Below, in pieces: positions 24,181 through 36,520 of a DNA stretch of 64,000 nt. The DNA lies in NCBI RefSeq assembly GCF_000247695.1, contig NW_004624882.1, positions 2,980,968-3,044,967 of the forward strand. Direction: 5' to 3'. Below the pieces are notes generated by a model, which saw only the letters and a list, made by a program, of their open reading frames with translations, was not told the origin of the DNA and did no database searches. This stretch comes from Heterocephalus glaber (lineage: Eukaryota; Chordata; Mammalia; Rodentia; Bathyergidae). The translations under genes and the position numbers were made by a program. The first letter of the stretch is position 1; the number at the start of each line of letters is the position of its first letter.

Positions 24181-24999
24181 TTGTCTGCTGTAAAGTTCTG
24201 TGTGTGATTGAGCTGGACACAGTTGTACGATTTCCTCATCACTTTCCAGTCTTCCATTGTCAAGTAGAAGTTTCTCTTCAGGCATCCAAAAGGGGAAAGT
24301 CTGGGATATACTAGGTACAAGTGTGACTCATGGGGAAATCAGTGCAATTACAAATCCAGGAACCGCGCCCAGCTGCAAATCTAGAAAGGCTTTTTCTCAT
24401 TTTCTCTCCCTAAGTAGAGAAGTGTTGGAGACTGGGTCCAGGCTCAAAAAATGGCAATATCTATACAGAGTTGGTTTGAAATCTGATTATCTAAAATTAA
24501 ACTCAAAATTGAGTGAAAACTCTTTTGGAGAGAATAAAGCCACAGAGTATTAAATTGCAAATTATATTGAGTTTCTAATTTACATACAGCTCCCGTATAA
24601 CTCATCCTCTCTTTTTGTGCAGTTTTCTGATTAGAGACGTGTTTGGGGAAGCTGGTGGAATATTTTTGTCTGGGTTTATCTTCAAAAATTGCTCATGTGG
24701 AGAACATGTTATAGGCAAAAATGCATTGTTTACAATAAAAATGCCAAACAAAAATGTCTGTGTTCAGGCAGTTTGTACTGTAATTGCACTCTATTCTCTG
24801 TCACATTTCTTAAACAGTAATGCTGGAACATTTAAAAAATGGAAAATTTTTAAAAATGACATCCCCTGACTGAGTCATTATATATTGATTGACTCATTTG
24901 ACTTCAGAAGGTTAAATTTTTTGTAAAATATAGTTTTTTTAACCATATTATGGTTAAGAAAAAAGCATTCTTTGAGTAGTCTGCATAAAGTTGGCTGCA
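24181..24999. other. Unassigned DNA
   Basis: No supportable features. The open frames at 24257-24553 and 24615-24869 have no recognisable domain. Confidence 0.4.
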
Positions 25000-25086
25000 T
25001 TACAATCATCCAGGGTGGCAGACAAATTTCTTTCCTTTTACTGAGATGTAGATTTATGGGTATGCCCAGAAATCATATTTTTAAAA
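25000..25086. mobile_element. Partial MER5-like hAT fragment
   Basis: 'ggctgcattacaatcatcca' and 'gcccagaaatcatattttta' resemble a hAT/MER5-type end. It is short. Confidence 0.4.
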
Positions 25087-25089
25087 AAT

Positions 25090-25205
25090 CAGCCAAGTTT
25101 AGGGAAAAGCGTCAATAATTTCTTAATGTGAGGGAATCAAATTGATACATCTTCGTTATGGTTTCATTATACTGATGGCAGAATATATACTGAAATATTT
25201 TATTA
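25090..25205. repeat. Diverged dispersed repeat, copy A
   Basis: It aligns over its whole length with 26863-26977 (copy B). Shared words include 'cagccaa', 'atttcttaatg', 'ggcaatcaaa'-like, 'tttcattat' and 'atattttatt'. The family is unknown to me. Confidence 0.65.
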
Positions 25206-26862
25206 AACCCACTATATATATATATATATATATGTAGAAATTTAAGAAGAATTTAAACAATTCATTTACCAGGCCACTTGTATCACTTCTGTACATGGTG
25301 CTAGATCTCTGCTAGGTGAAATAAAGGCCAATCTACATTGCAGGCTGAGAATTTGGGGATAGGAGCATGACTGGTGAATTTAGTCTAGAATGATCCTCCA
25401 ATGATCAAGTACCATTAAGGAGGCAGAAAATGGATTTGAGAGTTTTCCTGATAATTGATGTTCTACCCTTTAAGTTGGCTTCCCTTTTCCCCAGAATTAT
25501 TATCATAAAGATGTAAAGGTGTATTAAGTACCAATTTAAGAAATGTGAAGTGTACGTACAGCCCAGGGCAGACTACAGCCAAGATGAAGGCAGATCCTTC
25601 TGGTCTTTGAGAGACCCACATTCTGGGGACCAGCTGGGTCTCTGCACCCTGCAGAGTGTAGGAGAGAATGTGCTCTGTGTGAGTGCCAGGCCAGGAGCCA
25701 GGAGCCACCACGGGTTTCCTAGCTTCTGACCCCAGAGCCTCAGAAGATCATGCGTTTTCCTCAGTGCATCTGAGTGTCCACTGTGTTTGTTAGCAAGCTC
25801 TCCTGTGATAGATAGGGAGGCCTCCAGAGAGCCTGGGGGTGTGTAAGAATGTTTGCCTAGTCCCAAACCACTCTAGCCACTCTTCTTTTCCCTCAGTCGT
25901 CATAGTCCTCTAACCCATCTCACAGATTTCTGCTTGTCTCTAACTGAGGGTAGAATTGAAAGCTGCCACTGGAAACCAAATAGTTAAGCTCTTTAAGTAA
26001 CCATCATTATCAGCACCGTATCAATCTCATCAACTGGCCAGAGGGCATCTCAGAACTTCCTTATCTTGAAAAAGTTCATGAGAAAGCTTTAGGGCTTCTT
26101 CTGGATTTAAAATTATGTGCTGGGTAGACCAAGCCACTAAACAACAGGCAAATGAATTGATGTGTTTCTGTTACAGTTCTTAAGAGCTGAAGAAATAAAT
26201 ATTGCTACTTGTTAAAGGATTTTATTTGTTAAATCTGATGGCACATATCTTTATTTCTGGTGTGAATTCATGGATTTCCATGCTCTTGGAAACCCAATCT
26301 GTTTGAAGATTCCTCCTTGTCATCTTTGAAGAGTTCCAGTAGACTGTAGCTTCCAGAATACTTTATCTTTTCCTACGCCAAATACAACAGTGACCAAGAG
26401 ACAATGCTAGGGAACCCAAGTGACAGAGTAATGATAAATGAAAAATATTCTTAAGAGCTCTTGTCTGCTGAGGTCATTGTTCCAGTGTGAGAACAACACA
26501 TTGGATAGGCAAAATCATAATAGTGAAATAAGATGTCTCTGTAAGGTTCTGAGAGTCTTATATGTTCAAAGACTCTACCCCATATAAAATGGAATGTATC
26601 ATGAGCACTGTGACAGAGAGCGGCCGTTTGTTCTCACATGCTTTAAGAAAGGTAACCCGTGGAAACCCAAATATTAAAAAGATAAACGGATGTTTTCTTA
26701 TTGTTCTAAAAAGTATCACTGATTTTATTATTTTAAAGGACACATTTTCCTCTCAATCCTCAAATAATTCACTAGAGATTATCAAATCATTGGTGTAGTT
26801 TAAACGGCAGCAAGAGATCACTGATCTTTAGTGAAGGTACAGTGCCTCTAAGTATTATAAGG
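25206..26862. other. Unassigned DNA with a TA microsatellite
   Basis: A (TA)n run lies at 25212-25233. The rest has no recognised family. Opposed ORFs near 25463-25866 and 26558-26798 lack domains. Confidence 0.4.
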
Positions 26863-26977
26863 CAGCCAAATTTAAGAACAGCATCAATGATTTCTTAATG
26901 GGAGGCAATCAAACCAATTGATCTTACTTATGTTTTCATTATTTCAATGATAGAATATTTGCTGTACATATTTTATT
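26863..26977. repeat. Diverged dispersed repeat, copy B
   Basis: Same orientation as copy A at 25090-25205, about 1.77 kb downstream. The alignment is clear by eye with small indels. Confidence 0.65.
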
Positions 26978-29142
26978 CTGTTAAGTGATCAGAAATATAA
27001 GTCAATGAACCTACAGGCCAATGAATGCTTTAGACCCAGTTATTAACAGCAAGATTTGACTTTAGACCAGAGCTGTAGAGTTTATGCACTCTAGCTATGT
27101 AACATTCAAATTAACTATTCCTACTTTGTGAGATGGGGGTAGGGAAGGCATGTTTAGTACCGATTTATAGAAGAGAGATTTGAGGATTTACGGGGATCAT
27201 ACCATCTAATAAGTGACAAAGGCAGGGTAAGAATGGAAGCCATTGATTCCTTTTCATCTTCACTTTCTTAAAATTAAAAGGCATGGTACAACAGACTCTT
27301 ACTTCTCTGTGCAGTTGTTGTTGTTTTAAAGATCGCTGATATTTGTGATATTTTTCTTCTTTTCACTCTCAAATGCAGACAGCCTCAACGTAATTTTAAT
27401 GCTGAGGCTTTATGGGAGACAGGGCTCACGGTTGAAGGCAAGACAAGAGATAGGAGGAAACACAGATTTGGGGTCTCCCAGGTGAATTGAACTTAAAAGG
27501 ACGGTGTGTTGCAACACATGCAACACATGGAGGCAGTAACATGAAGGCAGGAGGAGGAGAATATGGTAACTGTAAGAGCTGTGACACAACTGCTTTTCAT
27601 TAAGGACCAGCAACGGTGTTACAACCCCTCAGATGTAGCATCAGATTTATTGTTCCTGTAAGAATCAGGGTTGGGTATGCTTAGCTTCATTTTTTTTTTT
27701 AGATGAAGAAAGTCAGTTCAAAGAGATGAACCACTTTTCAAGGTCAGTAGCTAATTAGTGAGAGAGACAACGAAGTCTGAAGCTCAGGCCCATCTGTGCC
27801 AGGAGCCTGTGTTGTTCATTGACCTCACATGCCTTTTGCCACAGCTTCTAGCTACTGCTGTCAGGTCCCTCATGGATTCCCCCTACCTTAACTGCGTGCC
27901 CACCTGAGCAACAGGACCAGCACCTGTGTTCCTTTGCCCGATGCCTTTCTCTTACTGCAATTTGCAGAAGCAGCCCTCAACCAGGAGTTACCCAGGATTG
28001 TGTATAAATATCCTAGTAGCCTTGCCTTCCTTTTGCGGTAAATCTGTGGTACTAGACAGTGTAATATTTAAGGAAGTAGGTCCAATGTCTACTGTGTTTT
28101 CTCTCAATTACTTTTCAGCTTTTCGCACTTTTTGGCCCACAGTTACTTCATTCCCCTATCTTTTAATTTCAGGCCCTAATGCACACACTTAACAGGTCAA
28201 AGAACTTTATCTTGGGAGCAAAGTTAATACCTCCAGATGCGTTGTATACAAATACAGGTGAGGGGGATGATCCAACTGCACAACTCTTGTAAATGCAATT
28301 CTTTTATTATTCCTAAAATTGCCCCCAAGGCCTACTTCTGTTCTTCATGTTGGTCGGCCGCATCATTGAAACCCTTCCAAGTTTCCCTCATGAAAAACTG
28401 TGCGCTTCTCATGGTCCAGGTCATGGTTTTCTCTACTGTGGTTTTATCTTCAAATATACCCTAAATTCTATCTTCTCGGAATTCCTTGTGCCCTGATAAT
28501 ACTTTTACTGGATGTGCTTTTTCTGTCATTTCAAAGGGGTCTTATGAAAGAAGACAGGTAGACGCATGTGTCTGGTCTGCCATGTTGATTTGGAAGCCAT
28601 TCCTGACTCATCTGCATTAATTGATTTGATAATAGTAATAACAGCAATGGCATCAGCTGCAATAAATAGTGGCATTCCACTCACACTTTGAGTCCATATA
28701 TCACTCTTCTAAAATGGTTTCCATCATGTTTAGTCTTACTTTCTGTTTTATTATGCTATATATTTAATCTAGAAAAAAATACCAGGTGAGGAGGGACAAC
28801 CCAATGCTTTTCTCTATTTAATCTGTTACAGTTTTAGGTTATCAAATTATTACTTAGGTTATGTTTTCTTGAAAGCTTAGCAGAAAAGTAGGTTTTCATG
28901 GTTGCCTCAATCCAATAATATCTTAATTGGTTCTGAAGGGATAGGTATAAGGGAGTTGTGATTTTAGAACAATTTCTGAGTAATACTAACTGTCTCTTCA
29001 CCTTACCAAAAATATTATCTGTCTCAACGTTATAATAGGATTTCTAGTTTAGACAAGAGGAAATCATGTTTCATCCATATTCTTCTAAATGTGAGTCAGT
29101 GGGGAAAATGACATTTTATCATAAAACAGTGTATCTTGGCAC

Positions 29143-29145
<3 letters not shown>
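26978..29145. other. Unassigned DNA
   Basis: No supportable gene or repeat family in about 2.2 kb, apart from a T-run near 27691-27700. Confidence 0.4.

Positions 29146-29177
<32 letters not shown>
29146..29177. repeat. (CA)n microsatellite
   Basis: About 16 uninterrupted CA dinucleotides, likely polymorphic. Confidence 0.95.
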
Positions 29178-29179
<2 letters not shown>

Positions 29180-29698
29180 CATCAGTTTGCCGTTCTAATA
29201 AATGTCTGGAAGCCCATGGCCACCACTTTGAGCACCTCTTGTAATTGTAGAGGCCAGAGGTAACTTGTATTAATCTCATGACGTCTCGATAAATTCAGTA
29301 TTAAAATATTTATACAAGCTTTTCTTTTCCTAATGTATACTGTTTTTTGGCAGACTCTGTAAATGAACTACTTTTTTGTTCATTTGGTGAGGGTATCTGG
29401 AGGACAAGGAAAAAACACAAATGGTGGGAAGACAGGGATAAGGTCAAGAGTGTTTGGGTTTTTTTCAGGGAAAAAAGTCACTTTAAACATGACACTCATA
29501 TTGAAAATTCAATGAGACTCTTCTATGAGACTTGTGTGGAGTTGAGATTTTGCAGGTGAATTTTCTCATCCAATGACAAAGACTGGAGGAATTCAAAGAG
29601 GGCTGAATTCTATTCATATTATTTCTAAGCAACAAGCTTATTCACCAGAAAGAGACTTTTTTATACATTCAGCATTGGGCTGCATCTCTTCAGGCCTT

Positions 29699-29700
<2 letters not shown>

Positions 29701-29733
<33 letters not shown>
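29701..29733. repeat. (TC)n microsatellite
   Basis: About 16 uninterrupted TC dinucleotides. The open frame running through it encodes Ser/Leu repeats and is an artefact. Confidence 0.95.
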
Positions 29734-29736
<3 letters not shown>

Positions 29737-31059
29737 AGACTCCAGTTGGGAGAAGTTCTCACTTTTAAAGACCCATGGGATTAGATCAGTCCCACCTGGA
29801 TAATCCAGGGTAATTTCTCCTCTCCCCAGGGTTCATATACTGAATCTCATCTGCAAAGGCCCCTTTACCATGTAAGGCCACATGTTCATAGGTTCCAGGG
29901 ATTGGTTTGTGGACATCTTTACGACCATTATTCTGCCCAGCATGCCATATCTGTCAACAAATGTTTCTGGTGTTCCTTTCTCCACCATACCCTACTGTGT
30001 TTGTGAGGGTGTATACGCGATCCCATCTTTATTTTCTCTCTTCTGTGTTTATATCTCCTTTTTGTTTTTTCTTTTCATGTCTTTATTACCATTTGTCAAT
30101 TTTTATTTTCTTTTTCTTTTGCTATGCATTTGTTTTTTCTTTCATTATTATAATCTTTTTACCCTTTTTTTAGCATTTTTTCTTTGTATTTCAGATTAAT
30201 TTGCCAATTCAGGGCTGTTTTGATCTTCTTTTATTTTCCTATTCTCTTCTCTCTAATTTAATTTGGTTATCGCTTTCCTTTGAGCCCACTTCAGCTCTAT
30301 TTTTACCCAGTACTGACCCAATCTCTTTTTGTGTCCTTCTTCAGCTTCCCCTTCTAGCCCTTGCTTTCATCCAGAATTCTTATCTCCTCATGCACACATT
30401 GTTTAACTTTTGTGGCTCCTTCAGCCTTGACTGTGCAGTTGATATTTTGGTAAACAGGGCAGCTGGGGAAGCTGACGGAGCAGAGAAAAGCCAGCAGCGT
30501 TGGGACTCATAGTCCACACTCGTACAGGTCTATCTGGGGACGGCTCATGTTGCGCAGCCCAGATTAAGCCAGCTGGAACTCTTGCTAAAAAACTCTAGGG
30601 AAACGTTAAAAGGCAAAATGTATGTGGTTATTGATTACTCATATGTAAGTATACATGTATGTTCAGTAGCAGAGCTCAGAACAGAATTGGGAAAGATCAA
30701 AGCTTATCTAGTATGGATGAAATTCTTTTCGATGTAAATTTTCCAACACAACAAACAGCCCTTTAAAATATAAACATTATACATTATTGTTTTATCAGTT
30801 TATGTTTGTTTATTTTGTGTGATTCTAACACAGTGAGCATTTTATCAGAATTTTCATTTATGGACATTGTAGAAAATTCTTCATGTATGGACATTGCAGA
30901 GAATAACCTTTCTGATAATTGGATGCCATATATGTGTATGACTCAGGTTCTAAGTCTTTTTAGACCTCAGACCTAACCTGTTCAGAATAAGATGTAAATT
31001 ATGCATTTTCTCTTCAAAGAAATACAGGTGCACAAAATCTTGCACCTGGCCTTGGAGAT
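29734..31059. other. Unassigned DNA with a pyrimidine-rich segment
   Basis: 30040-30260 is strongly T/C-rich on the plus strand, giving long hydrophobic frames (Phe/Leu-rich) that reflect composition. A small imperfect repeat of a 'tatggacattg' unit lies near 30860-30900. Confidence 0.45.
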
Positions 31060-31330
31060 TCCATTGATAAATTCATCCTATAAGTATTTTTTGGGTATAT
31101 ACAAAGTTAACAAAACAGAGATACTGATCTAGGCATTAAGTGTACATCAGTGAATAAAAGAGTTAAAATTTCATTTTAACAAAATCCATAAGTATGTAAT
31201 ATCCCAGGTGGTCCCAAACAAGATAAGGGGGTATAATGATGAAGGGGAGCTGGGGGATGTTAGAGCACCCTCCTCAGAAGGTGACATTTAGTAAGAGATA
31301 TGACTCAAGGAGGAGCTGATACTTAAAGGA
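31060..31330 (-). mobile_element. L2-like fragment, reverse orientation
   Basis: 'gtatatacaaagttaacaaa', 'ctcctcagaaggtgacattt' and 'actcaaggaggagctgat' follow the reverse-complement L2 3' pattern. Confidence 0.5.
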
Positions 31331-31894
31331 TGAGTCAAGCATTGTTAACAGCTTGCTATCACTTAGGCCTTGTGTGGGAAGTCAATTTAGATAGTCAGAC
31401 AAAGACTTTTTTGTCTGTTACTATGAAGAATAGGTTTTAGTTTAAGTTCCAATACATAGGGAGGAGTAAGTGGAAATTAGCACATTCCAGGCAAGTCATA
31501 CTTTTTCAGATTTCTGTGATTTTCCAGTTTGAGTAAGCAAACATATGATTACCCATTGAAACAGTAGCTCCAAATGTGGTACATATTAGGTTGTCCACAT
31601 TGGGGCAATTAAAAGAAGAAAAGGTTGCAGATCAATTTTGAAAAGGATACTATGAAAAGCTGATACCATAAATGTTTGTAACATCTAGCTACATAGAATT
31701 ATCCAATACAAATTTTTGTGATGATAGAAATATTTAAAATCTGCTCTGTTCTGATTAATTTTCCTTAAATGTTTTATTTTATAGCTACCAAGCTGGCGTT
31801 AGAGATACCTTAAGGACTGAAAAGACTGACTCTCCACCCTAGAGCTTACCTGTGAAGGACTGACTAGCTAAGGCCTCTTAAAGTCCTAAGTATT
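31331..31894. other. Unassigned DNA
   Basis: No supportable gene or repeat family. Confidence 0.4.
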
Positions 31895-31995
31895 GGCCAG
31901 GGGGTATAGCTCAGAGGTAGATCTAACATGTGTGAGTGCCTGACATGTGTGAGGTCCTGCGTTCTATCCCCAGCACCAGCACCTCTCGAAAAATA
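31895..31995 (+). mobile_element. ID-type tRNA-derived SINE with internal duplication
   Basis: An A box is visible in 'tatagctcagaggtag' and a B box in 'gttctatcc', followed by 'ccagcacc' and a short A-rich tail. The middle carries two copies of 'acatgtgtgag' 18 bp apart, so the body is slightly longer than normal. This is a SINE and not a functional tRNA: it has no cloverleaf 3' half. Confidence 0.85.
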
Positions 31996-33640
31996 AAATC
32001 CAAATTTTGGCTCCCCAGTACATGGCCAAGTAAGCTGTACCCCTCCTGGATATTGTTCTGAATTTTAAAGCCCCTCTATCTTAGGACTTGTCCAGGAGAA
32101 TAGGCCCATTGTGAAACCCCTGTGTTTTGCCTCAGCAAACCTAGCTATAGAGATGTCTCCTCAGGCTTTCTGTTTGTAGCTTCAGATAATTTCCATAGGC
32201 TATTGGTTTTGATTCTGTTGTTTTATATTATATATCCAGTAGGCTGATAATTTCCTGATCTCCACTGATAACAACAAATTGCTTCACGGTGGAATATTAA
32301 TCAGATGGGTAGGTGTTACTATTTCTGTAGAACAATGGTAAATTTAATTCTATTTGGATAAATTTTGAGAGGTAAAAGAAGTTTGTTTGTAAACATCATG
32401 TTCTTCTTTTCAGCACCCAAAGTCTTACAACCTCATTTCAAGGAAAATAAGTCACAAATCAAATAGACCTCACTAATGCCACCTGCATCCATGTTACCTA
32501 GGAGTTCATACTTTCGCACTTCTCCAATCAGGGCAGTCCAGTGACAACCAAGTGAGAGAAGCTGGTTAAGCTTCATCTGCATTTTCCTTAACTTTCACCC
32601 GCAAAGTGTGCCCTTCAAGTCTCACTTTTTTTTTTTTTTATATCTGAGTAGCTTTTCAAAGTGAAGACACAATTCCTTTATATTATTTATGTACTTTAAT
32701 GGCAGCACATCTATTTTCCAAACCAAAAGAGACAATGATTTTATTTTCAAAAGATAGGAAGTTCTTTGGTCAAATTTAAGCCTATCTGTTTCAAAGATCT
32801 GGGTAAATATGGCTGTCATGTATTTTTCTTTCCAAATCTCTCTCCCTGTCTCCCTCTCCACTCTCTTGACAATGTATTTATTATGAACTTAATGGAGAGG
32901 GCTCATGATGGCTCCGGTTCTGTTTTGTTTTGTTTTCCTCCAGAGTAGAGAAAACAAGAGCTTTTGTTTTACATTTTATTTTTTATTTTACTTATCAAGC
33001 AGGAATTTCTTGAACTGTTATCTCAGCTACTAATATTCGTGTGTCCTGGTATTGAGGCCTGGCAACCACAAACTTATTACAAGGCCAAATTTAAAATATA
33101 GAGAGATGTGAAAAAATTTTAAAAACATTCATATTAGAATTAAGAATCACTAGAACCTTTAATTTTATGTTTAAGAATTTGTATGAATAACTTTTTTCAG
33201 TACTTACGAATAGTAAGCATTCCTTGAGAATTTTTTTGGTACTTGATAAAGAAGAAAGAAAGCAGTATCACTTGCCTTGGATTTTGTATTTCCACACTTT
33301 TTAAAATCTTTCAGCACAATTAAAAGTGTAAATCATTATCCCAATTAAGCCATTCACAATTTCTTTGCTATTATTAAAAGTGCACATGAAATAAAGAATA
33401 TGAGATCAATATCCTAAAATGAGCATGGAGATTTTTAAAAATACAGTCACTGTTTGTCAATAGTCACTTGGCATATGGTTAATCACTGATCAATAAGTGA
33501 GGAAAAATATCTAGTTTTACATATTGGTATCATATTGGGAAAACTGATAAATATTCAGTATGTATTTCACTTACTGGAGAAAATATAATTATATTGAATT
33601 TGCCATTTGAATTTAATGACACATCTAGATACTTTAATAA
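31996..33640. other. Unassigned DNA
   Basis: A T-run lies at 32626-32639. No other family is assigned. Confidence 0.4.
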
Positions 33641-33654
33641 TAATAAAACTGTAG

Positions 33655-33740
33655 GGGTCGGGGATTTAGCTCAGTGGTTCCGCCGCCTGCCTTGCAAGCC
33701 CAAGGTCCTGAGTTCGATCCCTGGCACCAAAAAAAAAAAA
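33655..33740 (+). mobile_element. Young tRNA-derived SINE (GGGGATTTAGCTCAG subtype)
   Basis: The body begins with 'ggggatttagctcagtgg' (A box) and carries the B box 'gttcgatccctgg', then 'cacc' and a pure A-tail. Target duplications 'taataaaactgtag' are perfect at 33641-33654 and 33741-33754. The good box consensus and perfect duplications point to a recent insertion. Confidence 0.95.
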
Positions 33741-33754
33741 TAATAAAACTGTAG

Positions 33755-34365
33755 CAGATACTGGAAGGCCTTTGAAAGGAGGAAGAAAGTTCTATATTTA
33801 GAAAGTAGCTTGGATATAAATTTCAAAACTACTCGTGACAGATGGTCGTTTCTCATTTTGTTTCATTAAGTGTAAATACTCACATCTTATGATCTAACTA
33901 AAGCAGGACACAAGGAGAACCTTCTTCTAGATTTAAATATAGTTTCTTTCTTAGCGGCTTCAGGTTTGCAAATAATTACACATGTACATTAAATATAAAT
34001 TAAGATGATAGTATATTTTTACAGAGACATTTCCTGTGGTACTCAGCAAAGTCTTTTGGATGGAGATATCTGTGCCAAATTATTATGTAGATGTTTAGCA
34101 CATGAGCTTAAGCTCAAGAACTAGTATTTACTTTGTGATACGTTTGTAAAAATCAGAAGTATTATATATCTGTGTTTACTTATTATCTGTCTTTTCCCAC
34201 ATAAATCACAGTATATAAAACTATGCATTATCTTCCTCACTGATATTTGATTAATTTGTTAGTGATTAACCACAGCCCCAAAGGATATTTGTGTAGAATT
34301 TCTTAATAGAAACATCTTCATATTAGCTTCTCATTGCCTTTGTTAAGGATTATAATAATTTTAAA
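33755..34365. other. Unassigned AT-rich DNA
   Basis: Nothing supportable. Confidence 0.4.
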
Positions 34366-34465
34366 TTACTAAAGATGTTTATAAATTCTTCAAACAATCA
34401 ATTAAATGTCAAGGTTATTAAAGATGTTTATGAACTCTTCAAACTAAATCAGTTAAATGTCAAGG
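34366..34465. repeat. Tandem duplication, unit about 50 bp
   Basis: Copy 1 (34366-34414) and copy 2 (34415-34465) share 'aaagatgtttat', 'ctcttcaaac'-like and 'ttaaatgtcaagg', with a few substitutions and a 2-bp indel. Confidence 0.85.
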
Positions 34466-34604
34466 CAAGCTTAGCTCTCTCTTTTGGTTTCTCTTAATTC
34501 TCTTAATTCTGTTTTGGTGGGAGTGTATTTGGTAAAGTATTATAATATTTTAGTTAGTTAGGACCATGTAGTAATATATTATTAGTCGTTGTTGATCATA
34601 TGGT

Positions 34605-34740
34605 CTCTATCACAACTCTGACATTTGAGCACGAATACAGACATAGATAATACGTAAATAAATATGCATGACTGGTTCCAAAAACTTTATTTACAGTAAT
34701 AGGAGATTTGGTTTGTGGCTTGTAGTTTGCTGAGCCCTCT
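34605..34740. mobile_element. Ancient hAT-type fragment
   Basis: 'aaaactttatttacagtaat', 'gatttggtttgtggcttg' and 'tagtttgctgagccc' follow a common mammalian hAT nonautonomous pattern, also seen reversed at 51815-52015. Confidence 0.5.
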
Positions 34741-36177
34741 TTTAAAAGATAGATGACTGTGTGCTTGTAGAACCAATTTGGTGAGAGAACCACTTGAGGG
34801 ACCAGGTTAATTTTAATGCTGCCCATGTCCTGGCTGCTTGTTCTCTAGAAAACTCCAATCAGATCATGAAGATGTACTTGACATTTCTCTCCACATCTGT
34901 TTAGAGATCTAAGGAATTTTTATATTTATTCACCATATGAGGCCTGTCAATGCCAAGTATAACTCTGGTAGTTCTACCTATTTTCTCATAAATAGTCCTG
35001 CTTTCTCAGTCACTATAGCATCTGGGCCAATCCTTTTTACAAGAATATTTTCTATTGTGGATATACTTTGAAAATGACCTGCAAACTAAAGGCCAGGTAT
35101 AGTCAAACTCAGGGTGGAACCTTGATCCAGGGGTAAATCTTAATGGGGTTTTGGAGCCATTCCCTTATTGCTTTGTGAGCCCTTACTTAGGAGGGCATTT
35201 TCTTATATTCTTCATGCCATAAGCACTGTGGTCCAAGAAGAGATTCATTATACGAGTCAATGAATGTATTAATAGAAAATTACAACCTACAATGAGCTAT
35301 AAATTGTAAGAGATGAACATATAGCACATAGTCACTTCAAGTTCAACATCTAGATTTATAAGGACTAGTCAGACACTAATTTTCAAATAAGAAAATTATC
35401 CAAATTTGTAATCTCACTTTTTCTCTTTTATTGTTGATTCTACTCAGAACACAGGTCCTGTGTTAGGACTGACACTAGAGAAAGAGAAATGTTTATAGCT
35501 GGAAATGACCTTAAAGATGATGAAGAGGTTCACAGTTTTCATGACTATGCCAATGATTTTTGATCCCATCGATTTAACTTAGAAGTTACTGTTTACAAAA
35601 CGCCATTTCAACCGTATCACTTTACATTAAGTTAAAACAAAGTTTTAGGTGTTGTGACTTCTGAGTAAAGGAAAGAAAGTCACAGTGAAATAATTGGAGT
35701 TCTGCTAAATAATGTTCTATTAGGAAAATGAGGAGACAAAGTTTACAATAAGCCCTAGTTTGAGGCCTGTCCAGTCTATTTCTGTAACATTCATCATGTT
35801 TCTTTTGCTGGCTTTTACAGTAGTTTATATGACTGGCTGATACATACAAACTAAGGGAGATAGCCCTGGCCCAAAGTGTTGGATCCAGGCAAGTGATAAT
35901 GAAACATTTACGAATCGGAGCTCATTGCCAACTTTCCTGTGGATCTGTACAGATCTTGGTACAGTTTCTACATGTACCTAAAACTCCATGATTGAGCATA
36001 ATCAAGTGCTAGTTTTAAGACACTCTTCAAAATACAGCTCTACTCATGACCCTCTGGTGTTTATCAAAGTAAGTACCTTTTGATAGTGAGCTTTGAAAAA
36101 AATGGGGGAAATGGCAGGGAAATGCTAGATAGAGTGGGTAAGGGAAGAATTCAAAGGGCGCTTTTGCATTTTGCATT
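34741..36177. other. Unassigned DNA
   Basis: No supportable gene or repeat family. Confidence 0.4.
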
Positions 36178-36279
36178 TCTTTTTTTTTCTTGGTACCAGG
36201 GATCGAACTCAGAACCTTGCACTTGCGAGGCCTTGCACTTGTGAGGCAGGTGGCGGAACCACTGAGCTAAATCCCCGGC
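36178..36279 (-). mobile_element. tRNA-derived SINE with 16-bp internal duplication
   Basis: On the minus strand 'gccggggatttagctcagtgg' type A box, B box 'gttcgatccctgg' and 'taccaag' then an A-tail. The unit 'ccttgcacttgcgagg' (36215-36230) is repeated at 36231-36246 with one change. Flanks 'aaagggcgctttt' and 'aaaggacacttt' (36153 and 36280) may be an imperfect target duplication. Confidence 0.9.
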
Positions 36280-36329
36280 AAAGGACACTTTGATGACTGA
36301 TTACAACCATTACAACTGCCATCAGTTTT

Positions 36330-36520
36330 GATATTTATAATAAATAGGCAGTACTATTTGGTCTTTATTAGCTCATTTAATCCTTACATCGTTCATCTGA
36401 GATATATTTTTTTTCCATTTCATTTGTAAGAAAATCCATTCCTTGTTAAAGGTCACACATAGTAAGTGGTGGAGGTAAGATTTGACCTCCATGCCGTTGC
36501 TTCCAAAATAATGTGCTACT
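36330..36520 (-). mobile_element. MIR SINE, reverse orientation
   Basis: 'tagctcatttaatccttaca', 'gttaaaggtcacacatagt' and 'aagtggtggaggtaagattt' match the reverse MIR core. A T-run interrupts it. Confidence 0.7.

Noticed and set aside
29882..30199. 105-codon hydrophobic ORF as a membrane protein
   Set aside because: The hydrophobicity follows from T-rich DNA, two frames are open at once, and no family signature is visible.
33655..33740. A tRNA gene, because of clear A and B boxes
   Set aside because: It has a poly(A) tail, target duplications and several sister copies, and no acceptor-stem closure, so it is a SINE.
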